Shown in pieces: positions 56,591 through 64,000 of a stretch of 64,000 nt of DNA. The translations under genes and the position numbers were made by a program. The notes below the pieces were generated by a model. That model was not told where the DNA came from, made no database searches, and worked only from the letters and a program-made list of their open reading frames with translations. This DNA comes from Caprella mutica (Eukaryota > Arthropoda > Malacostraca > Amphipoda > Caprellidae): the NCBI GenBank assembly GCA_947561585.1, contig CANNZV010001875.1:1-64000 (forward strand), read 5' to 3'. Position 1 is the stretch's first letter. Each line of letters opens with the position of its first letter.

Positions 56591-57127
56591 GGGCTTATAT
56601 GCTCGTGGGATCGTATCAGGAAAGTGGGTGGCTTTGTTAGAACGCGCAATCTCCAGATTGCTTCTATCGCTAAATTGCTCTCAAGACCCTTTCGCAATCT
56701 CGAGATTGTCGCACGATTTCAGGATCTTCAAAAAAATGCTGCGCAATCTCAAGATAGCGCAAATCGTTGAATTGCGTGTAATCTTTACATGATGACACTA
56801 AAAATTCCTAGTAGGCAATTTGAATGCATTCTATTTATCATACGCTTGTATCTCATAATTTATTATTCATGGAGGCTTGAAATTAATTGACTTTTAATAT
56901 AATGAGAGACCTAATGGAATATCTTGAAATGAATTTCCTAGTTTTAGAAATATAGCATTTTCATAGACGAAATACCAACCATGCAGCAGCTGAAAAATTC
57001 TAGAAGCAGTTTTAGTTATTTCTAAATTAATAATTAATTGTTACCAATGATAATACAGAAAATAGGTCTACCTTACCTTTATTTAAGAAACAATACTTTT
57101 TCCTAGTGAATTTCAATTTGATTCATG
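56591..57127. other. Stretch with GCAATCTCGAGATTG motifs
   Basis: Four to five copies of GCGCAATCTC/CAAGAT-type motifs at 56640-56765, partly palindromic (CAATCTCGAGATTG). The rest is AT-rich and unremarkable. Confidence 0.4.
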
Positions 57128-58436
57128 TGAAATAGACTTTGGTGCAAGTGAAATAGACTTTGATGCAAGTGAAATAGACTTTGATGCAAATGAAATAGAC
57201 TTTGATGCAAGTGAAATAGACTTTGGTGCAAGTGAAATAGACTTTGATGCAAGTGAAATAGACTTTGATGCAAGTGAAATAGACTTTGATGCAAGTGAAA
57301 TAGACTTTGATGCAAATGAAATAGACTTTGATGCAAATGAAATAGACTTTGATGCAAATGAAATAGACTTTGATGCAAATGAAATAGACTTTGATGCAAG
57401 TGAAATAGACTTTGGTGCAAGTGAAATAGACTTCGATGCAAGTGAAATAGACTTTGATGCAAGTGAAATAGACTTTGATGCAAGTGAAATAGACTTTGAT
57501 GCAAATGAAATAGACTTTGATGCAAATGAAATAGACTTTGATGCAAATGAAATAGACTTTGATGCAAATGAAATAGACTTTGATGCAAATTAAATAGACT
57601 TTGATGCAAGTGAAATAGACTTTGATGCAAATGAAATAGACTTTGATGCAAGTGAAATAGACTTTGATGCAAGTGAAATAGACTTTGATGCAAATGAAAT
57701 AGACTTTGATGCAAGTGAAATAGACTTTGATGCAAGTGAAATAGACTTTGATGCAAATGAAATAGACTTTGATGCAAGTGAAATAGACTTTGATGCAAAT
57801 TAAATAGACTTTGATGCAAGTGAAATAGACTTTGATGCAAATGAAATAGACTTTGATGCAAGTGAAATAGACTTTGATGCAAGTGAAATAGACTTTGATG
57901 CAAATGAAATAGACTTTGATGCAAGTGAAATAGACTTTGATGCAAGTGAAATAGACTTTGATGCAAATGAAATAGACTTTGATGCAAGTGAAATAGACTT
58001 TGATGCAAATTAAATAGACTTTGATGCAAGTGAAATAGACTTTGATGCAAATGAAATAGACTTTGATGCAAGTGAAATAGACTTTGATGCAAATTAAATA
58101 GACTTTGATGCAAGTGAAATAGACTTTAATGCAAGTGAAATAGACTTTGATGCAAATGAAATAGACTTTGATGCAAGTGAAATAGACTTTGATGCAAATG
58201 AAATAGACTTTGATGCAAGTGAAATAGACTTTGATGCAAGTGAAATAGACTTTGATGCAAGTGAAATAGACTTTGATGCAAGTGAAATAGACTTTGATGC
58301 AAATGAAATAGACTTTGATGCAAGTGAAATAGACTTTGATGCAAGTGAAATAGACTTTGATGCAAGTGAAATAGACTTTGATGCAAGTGAAATAGACTTT
58401 GATGCAAGTGAAATAGACTTTGATGCAAGTGAAATT
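57128..58436. repeat. 21-bp satellite, ~62 copies
   Basis: Near-perfect 21-bp units with core ATAGACTTTGATGCAA, followed by GTGAA or ATGAA. Because 21 is divisible by three, long frames run through it in several phases as 7-residue periods (HQSLFHL, CIKVYFT, ASKSISL); these are not genes. A rarer unit with AATTAAAT instead of AGTGAAAT recurs at about 57581, 57791 and 58001, exactly 210 bp apart, then at 58085 (84 bp), showing a 10-unit higher-order repeat. Confidence 0.97.
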
Positions 58437-58696
58437 GAATTTGATATAAAAAAATATTTTCTCATTCGGATTCTTCATATTTAGCATGGTGCTACCAATA
58501 CACGGTGAATTGTTTCAATATTCATACAATTATTTAATCACCTTTTATTCCAATACATATTTAGTGTGTCTTTGCCTGTTGATTGGTTGATTCCAGGAAA
58601 AATGTCACACTTTAACATTTAATATACGATATAATTCCATGAAGACCCGTTATTTTTAATGGGAAAGTACACTAGCATGTAATATTTCAATATATA

Positions 58697-59114
58697 CAGT
58701 AGAACTCCTCTATAATGAACTCTTCTATAGTAAACCATCCTGATTAGTAGAGTCCTGGATAGTGAACTTACCTTTGTATAGTGAACAAATTAAGTTTAGT
58801 TTAGTCTGCCACATATTGCCAGAGTTCTCTATAACTGTTAGTTTTCTAACTGTTAGACCATTAGTTGTATTTCAAAAAGGAGAAAAAAATTATATTAGTT
58901 CAACTCCTCTATAATGAAGTCATATATAGTGAACCATTCTGATTCATAGAGTTAATAGAAGAAAATTGTATAATGAATTTTAATTTAAAATGAAAGAAAA
59001 ATATTGTATAGTCTGCCATGAAAAAGCCCGTTTTCTATTCATCTCTTAAATCCTCTACAGTCGAGTAGACTCTATAGTGAACTATTTGAAGTTCACTATA
59101 GAGGAGTTCCACTT
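58697..59114. mobile_element. Pogo/Tigger-like MITE
   Basis: TA-CAGTAGAACTCCTCTATAA at the left is mirrored by TATAGAGGAGTTCCACTT-TA at the right. Sub-terminal TATAGTGAAC motifs repeat. No coding frame. Confidence 0.8.
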
Positions 59115-59916
59115 TAGTCATTAATCAGTAAATAAATAAAACTGAAGTTTAAGTTACACCAATGTTAAAACTATTGTAAAATCATTATTTTTAAGGGGAA
59201 AGTACTAGTTATTAATTAACATTAATTCAGATTATACATTGCTGTAAAGCGAAGGTATGTCAATTAATAGAGATTGATGGTGAAATTATAAAAAAAAATA
59301 TTATATCGAGTGTATTCTGAAACATTTTAGAAAAACCTGTTGAACAGGATGACGCTATAATGAAACTTGATTTCCATTAGGGGAAATGAAAATAAATAAA
59401 TAAAGGATCTTTTTGTTTGAAGGGCGCTAATGAGAATAATAAAATATATTTGTATCATATATAGTGGCTCATAAAGTCATAGGTCATAGAGTTATTTATT
59501 TAGAGAATTCGAATTACATTGTAGCAATAATTATTAATATTAATAATGATTAATTTAATGATGTTGACTAAAGATTAATAATGATGACTAATGATTATCA
59601 ATTAATGATTAAAATTTAATAATAATTATCGGCTATAATAATAATTATTAATTATAGTCGTTATTTAAGCATCCAGTGAGTATCTATTATATGATACAAA
59701 TATATTATGTTATTTTAATTTTCGTCCTTTAAAAAAATTTCAAAACAGCCTTATTTTAATTACATTTCATTTTAATAATAACTATAAGAAAACAACAAAT
59801 GTTTTAATCTATAATAATAATAGATCATAAATATTTTTCACGTTTATATCTGATGAAATATAAAACTATAGTATGTATCTAAGCCAGCTTAGAATATACT
59901 TAAAAGAGATTAAGTG
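59115..59916. other. Very AT-rich intergenic stretch
   Basis: Long ATTAATAATTATTA-type low-complexity runs near 59520-59660; nothing else. Confidence 0.5.
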
Positions 59917-60240
59917 ATGAAAAACTTTGAAATGCAAAAATTTAAAATATTTAAACTTCATTCCATATTTAAATATAAGATTGGTCTATATACTCACAAG
60001 ACCCTGAATGTTTTTATGACATTCTTGCTGGTTATATTCAGTCTCATACTTACCAGTATAACATTTAAACATAAACCACGCAATAGTTATGTCATCACTT
60101 TACCTTATTTTCGTAGAGAAAAGTCCAAATTTTCTATTATGTACAAAGCCTGTGATGTCTGGAATGAGATGAAAAATGATGTGAAGTATATTGTGTCATA
60201 TAATAAATTTAAAAAACTGTATAGGAAATTATTTTACTAG
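59917..60240 (+). pseudogene. C-terminal tail of a LINE reverse transcriptase
   Basis: 107 codons from ATG 59917 to TAG 60238-60240. The last part (SKFSIMYKACDVWNEMKNDV, then SYNKFKKLYRKLFY) matches the usual end of non-LTR retrotransposon proteins: a short R/S-F patch, x-WN-x-x-x-x-x-(I/V/L)-K, then S-x-x-x-FKK-x-(L/Y)-x-K-x-(L/F). The first part is hydrophobic (FMTFLLVIFSLILTS) and need not belong to it. No catalytic RT motif is present, so it is a 5'-truncated remnant. It could also have been reused, but nothing shows that. Confidence 0.5.
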
Positions 60241-60657
60241 GTATATATTTGTAATAATGTACATTCAGTTTTTTGTAATAATCTATGTTCAGTCGGAGAA
60301 AAGGTCGCTGTCCATCACAAAAACTTACCGGCTTCTACATCGGTTTGCTGTTAATACAATGGAATGGTAATAGAAATTACTGGGATAAAGGAACAGGAGA
60401 ACCTTATCTGCGGTTGGTGGAAGATTAGGAAGTAGACAGCCTAGCAGAACAAAAAGTAGAACATTCTTAAGATGGCGAGATTTAGGCCTAGTATTCGGCA
60501 TAAAAGGCTAGAACCGTCAAATTCAATCTCAGTTACTCTACAACTAGTGTGCTTACATCACATATCTCTGATTTGTTCACAAGTGCTATCGGTGGGAAAG
60601 AAATTTACATCTGGCTAATATATACGAAGAAATAATCTCATTCCGCTAATTGACAGA
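60241..60657. other. Upstream of the intact RING gene
   Basis: The last ~40 bases read YIRRNNLIPLIDRM in frame with the ATG at 60658 and match the paralog, but are cut off by a TAA at about 60614-60618. CTAATATATACGAAG there could be a branch point plus acceptor, so an upstream exon cannot be excluded. Confidence 0.4.
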
Positions 60658-61775
60658 ATGGAAAAGCAAGTCTATGAAATAGAGCATGTTTTACCATCAG
60701 ATGATGAGGATAATGCGGATAATAATTCTATAGTTTCTGAAAATGAGTCCATAGATGACATAGACCTTTTGGAAGAAAACAGCACTCAGACACATGGTGA
60801 TGAGCTCTCTCAACTTTTTTTAATAGCTTTTAAAGATTGGTTTCCTTTTCCTCAAGATGAGTCAATAGATGATATAGATCTTTTGGAAGAGAACAACTAT
60901 CAGACACATGGTGATGAGCTCTCTCTACTTTTCTTAACAGCTTTTCAAAATTGGTTTCCTTTTCCTCAAGATGAGTCAATAGATAATATAGATCTTTTGG
61001 AAGAGAACAACTATCAGACACATGGTGATGAGCTCTCTCTTCTTTTCTTAACAGCTTTTCAAAATTGGTTTCGTTTTCCTCAAGATGAGTCAATAGATGA
61101 TATAGATCTTTTGGAAGAGAACTACCATCAGACACTTGGTGATGAGCTCTCTCTACTTTTCTTAGCAGCTTTTCAAAATTGGTTTCCTTTTCCTCAAGAT
61201 GAGTCAATAGATGATATAGATCTTTTGGAAGAGAACAACCCTCAGACACATGGTGATGAGACCTCTCAAAATTTCATTACAGCTTCTTCTCAAGATGAGT
61301 CAATAGATGATATAGACCTTATGGAAGAGAACAACCCTCAGACATATGAAGAAAATGACTTACTTAGATTTTCTGAAGATGAGTCAATAGATTCTGAAGA
61401 GGAGTTAGTGATTGAATATAACCCTCCGACATTTGAAGAATATGAGAGTCTTTTCTATAACCCTCCGACATTTGAAGAATATGAGAGTCTTTTCTATCGG
61501 CATTGCCAGGAAAACCAAAGAGGTGATGAGAGATATGGAGAAATTGCTCATAGCCAAGAAATGTCCGATGAGCTCAGATCAAAATGGAGGGATGTACTGA
61601 AGGATATCGGAAATGATGTCCACGTGTGGGAGTCTTTGGGTGTAGAAAGTTGTACAGTCTGCAGTGAGATTTATCACTCTACAGAAAATCCCTGTGTCAT
61701 TGGAATCTGTAAACACACAATTTGTTACTCCTGTTGGAAGAAGATGTATGACGAATCCACTGCTAATAATACAAA
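60658..61775 (+). CDS. RING protein with tandem acidic SIM-like repeats (STUbL-like), 5' exon
   Basis: ATG 60658 to the donor ACAAA/GTAAGT at 61775; 372 codons plus two bases, the last exon being outside the window. Residues 29-180 are four 38-residue repeats (114 bp each) starting (D/N)ESIDDIDLLEEN and ending LTAFQNWFPFPQ; two or three shorter repeats follow to ~260. Each carries I-D-L-L-E-E, which fits the SUMO-interaction motif (hydrophobic-x-hydrophobic-hydrophobic beside acids). A RING begins at C332-x2-C335, then C351-x-H353-x2-C356-x2-C359; the final CPLC is predicted in the next exon, as in the paralog at 50080. Established knowledge: RNF4-type SUMO-targeted ubiquitin ligases have tandem N-terminal SIMs and a C-terminal RING. 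Function here is inferred. The repeats also look like acidic-hydrophobic activation segments, an alternative reading. The long N-terminal domain of the paralog is absent. Confidence 0.8.
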
Positions 61776-61997
61776 GTAAGTATAAATTATTCTTACTCTA
61801 AGTAATCTTTCGTTCTATAATTACACCTGATGAATCAAATTTAATCTTCATTTATCTGGATTATCTTTCATTTATCTGGAAACATTTACAGTGAAATTTT
61901 CTTAGATTTTATCTGCAAATTTATTTTCTTCTCAAAAACGATATGCTATTGACTGTATATTGTCCTTTACTCATGTGTACGACTGTATAGTCTGAGG
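61776..61997 (+). other. Intron start of the intact RING gene
   Basis: GTAAGTATAA donor; the following ~200 bp are related to the intron at 47366 (ATAATTACACCTGATGAATC; CGATATGCTATTGACTG corresponds to 49811). Confidence 0.6.
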
Positions 61998-63178
61998 CAG
62001 GGGTGGGCACATATTGTGTTTTTCAGTGCCAAAAGATGGAATCTCAGTGCCCTACCATTTTCATTTTGTTGATTTTAAATTGCAGGGCATACTGAGTAAT
62101 TATAATGAGGTTGTATATTTTAGTGAAGTACGTATTTATTATTCGCATTAAAAGGGAATCAATAATATAATTAATATTATAATTAAGTTTTTTCCATGTG
62201 AAAATAATTCATAATGAAAACAAAAATAAGTTATCATGCACAAGTAATAATAAATAAATAATCACAGGATAAATGACAGTTGGTTACCAAACTTATTTAA
62301 AAAAGGGAATTAAAAATGATTGCACAAATTCTTTTTTGTGTTAGTGTTCCCCTAGAGTCTAAACAAACGTATGCAAGATATAGACAGATTTAGATATAAA
62401 GAGACAGATGAAATTTTTTAAACACAGGCACTATCACAATAATGAACAAAATACCTTATAAACGGAAGAAATTGACTATCAAGATCATCCCTGTCAATTA
62501 TTTATAATATTTAAATTCTGCAACTAGAACAATTACAATATAGTAAATCATAATCAAAAATCAAAATTTCATAATCAAAATTTCAAGAATTTTTTTCATA
62601 AAATTCAAAATTTTCCGAAAACTCAAATTTTTCCGAAAACTCGAATTTTTTCCGAAAACTCAAATTTTTTCCGAAAACTCAAATTTTTTCCGAAAAGTAA
62701 AATTTTTCCGAAATCTCAAAATTTTCCGAAATCTCAAAATTTTCTGGAAACTCAAAATTTTCTGGAAACTCTTCCGAAGTCTCAAAATCTTCTGATAACT
62801 CAAATTTTTCCAAAAAACTCAAATTTTTCCCGAAAACTCAAAATTTTCCGAAATCTCAAAATTTTCTGAAGTCTCAAAATTTTATGAAAACTCAAAATTT
62901 TCCTAGAACTTAAATTTTTCCGAAAACTCATCGGATCAAAGATTCAAAATCCATTAAAAAACCGTCATATTTTAACTGGATAGTACACTAGTAGCAAAAT
63001 ATTCTGTTCCTCAATTAGTTGACCATCTCCTTCTATATTATCCTTGTCATTTATAAAGCAGTCATGGCTTAACATTCAAAATTTTCTTTGGAAGAAAATG
63101 AAGTGTCGTTTCTCTCTCGGGCACCAGTGCTGCTCTCAGTGCCAAAAGAGCTCTGAGTGCTGCCTTTGCCCACTCCTG
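61998..63178. mobile_element. 1181-bp hAT-like element in the intron
   Basis: Ends CAGGGGTGGGCACATATTGT and the inverse of CAGGAGTGGGCAAAGGCAG, followed inside by CAGTGCCAAAAGA on both sides. The CAGGGGTGGGCA end is typical of hAT. Flanks GTCTGAGG and GTCCATCA agree poorly, so the duplication is decayed or the border is off. The homologous intron at 49.8 kb lacks it, which confirms insertion. It contains the repeat at 62606-62930. Confidence 0.75.
62606..62930. repeat. TTTTCCGAAAACTCAAA tandem repeat, ~17 units
   Basis: About 17 units of 17-20 bp with the form TTTTCCGAAAACTCAAA, with variants AAATCTC, CTGGAAACTC and one CTGATAACTC. Inside the hAT-like element. Confidence 0.85.
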
Positions 63179-63426
63179 GTCCATCATTCTTAATAACTTT
63201 TAAAACAATTCTCTCTTCTTAATATTTTGTAGATAATACGGTCATTTTATCAAGTGATTATTTCCAAAAAAATTGATTTACTCTACTGTTATTGTTCTAG
63301 TCGCAGAATTGGGATATTATAAATAATTGAGAGGTGCACTAACAGAAAAAAGCCACTTGCTTTCTCCTAAATTTTTCATTTTAGTGTTATTACCTTTGCA
63401 GAATGCGAAAAGGTTATATTTTAGAG
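63179..63426 (+). other. Further intron sequence
   Basis: The part at about 63315-63385 (GATATTATAAATA, AAGCCACTTGC, CCTAAATTTTTCATTT) corresponds to 49910-49985 of the other paralog's intron. Confidence 0.5.
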
Positions 63427-63925
63427 CCCCCAGGGGCTCTATCCTGAAGCTGTCAGTGGTGAATGGAAGAGAAGGGGGGTGGCGTCCCTTGGGCCCCGAA
63501 CTGTTGTAATTTGGATTATGGATTGTCTATTTTCATTTTTACCATGTTTATCATTTTTTTAACGCTACTTGCAGTTTTAGAGGATAGCGCTAGGGTTATG
63601 CTCTTCAACTACGAGGTCTTAGATTTTGTGCTAGGTAGGCTCGTAGGCTTCATTTACTATCACCTCTTCATTTTCCTCTTCCATCCGTGAGTGCAGCCAC
63701 CGGTGCTTGTGTCCCGTTTCGTCACATTCCTTGGTAAGTGACTGCATTCACGGAGTAGCTTTTCTGCATCCATGAGCATTGTCACCGACGGTGGTAAGTG
63801 ACTTTGTTCATGGAGCCACTTTCCTCTCTGACTGCTTCTTCCAGTCCCTTGTATTTAATTTCCTTTTGACGTCAGCGATATGGCCTTTGGTTCCGAAGCA
63901 GACGTTAAACCCCTACTAAAATAAT
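63427..63925 (+). repeat. Dispersed ~500-bp module, copy B
   Basis: Full-length copy from CCCCCAGGGGCTCTATCCTG to GCAGACGTTAAACCCC, very similar to copy A. It sits at a different point of the homologous intron than copy A, so the two were inserted independently after the RING gene duplicated. The last 75 bases of the window after it show nothing. Confidence 0.85.
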
Positions 63926-64000
63926 AAAAAATATATTTTAGACGGCATTTATTTATTTATCATTTTGTTATTCGCATAACTGAAAAAGAATTCAACCAAA

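Noticed and set aside
57103..58487. Frames of 336 and 454 codons on the minus strand
   Set aside because: A 21-bp satellite stays open in several phases at once; 7-residue periods with no flanking gene structure.
60830..61249. 139-codon minus-strand frame opposite the RING gene
   Set aside because: An antisense by-product of the 114-bp coding repeats.

Overview
The window looks like AT-rich nuclear DNA from an arthropod, most likely an insect, though I cannot name the species. Reasons: GT-AG introns with GTAAGT donors, TATA/Inr/DPE core promoters, DEG/ENaC (pickpocket-type) channels, two large satellites, and many eukaryotic DNA transposons (hAT, Tc1/IS630, pogo-like, piggyBac or Kolobok-like with TTAA target sites). 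There are no operons, CRISPR arrays or rRNA genes, and I found no convincing tRNA.

Layout. 1-5035: a 51-bp satellite built from two copies of a 16-bp box. 5.4-6.4 kb: a hairpin element and, at 6317-6389 on the minus strand, a probable first exon of an FtsJ/Trm7-like RNA methyltransferase. 6.7-8 kb: tandem duplications. 8.1-12.3 kb: transposons nested inside each other. 12.98-14.35, 16.27-17.10 and 23.13-24.06 kb: foldback elements whose ends are short tandem repeats related to ATTGATCGAA. 17386-20487 and 28759-31866 (both minus): two intact, intronless paralogous genes. 33-44 kb: foldback and transposon remnants, including a dead piggyBac transposase. 45.6-50.2 kb: a 454-codon ORF followed by a decayed RING coding segment and its second exon. 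50.7-55.3 kb: hAT and pogo-like elements. 56.0-58.4 kb: a minisatellite and a 21-bp satellite. 59.9-63.9 kb: a LINE tail fragment, then an intact RING gene paralogous to the one at 45-50 kb, whose last exon lies beyond the window.

Main biology. The two channel genes each encode about 1033-1035 residues containing three successive DEG/ENaC-like units. Each unit has a TM1 and a TM2 with a GxS selectivity-filter motif. DEG/ENaC channels are normally trimers of single-unit subunits, so these look like natural single-chain trimers with a much shortened middle unit. Both genes carry the same TATA, initiator and DPE at canonical spacing, and share a 307-bp block with one difference, which suggests gene conversion. 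The second notable system is the RING family. The copy at 60658-61775 has tandem acidic 38-residue repeats, each carrying a SUMO-interaction-like motif (IDLLEE), ahead of a C-terminal RING. This is the layout of SUMO-targeted ubiquitin ligases. The copy at 45.6-50.2 kb keeps a long N-terminal ORF, but its RING part has three in-frame stops and a frameshift.
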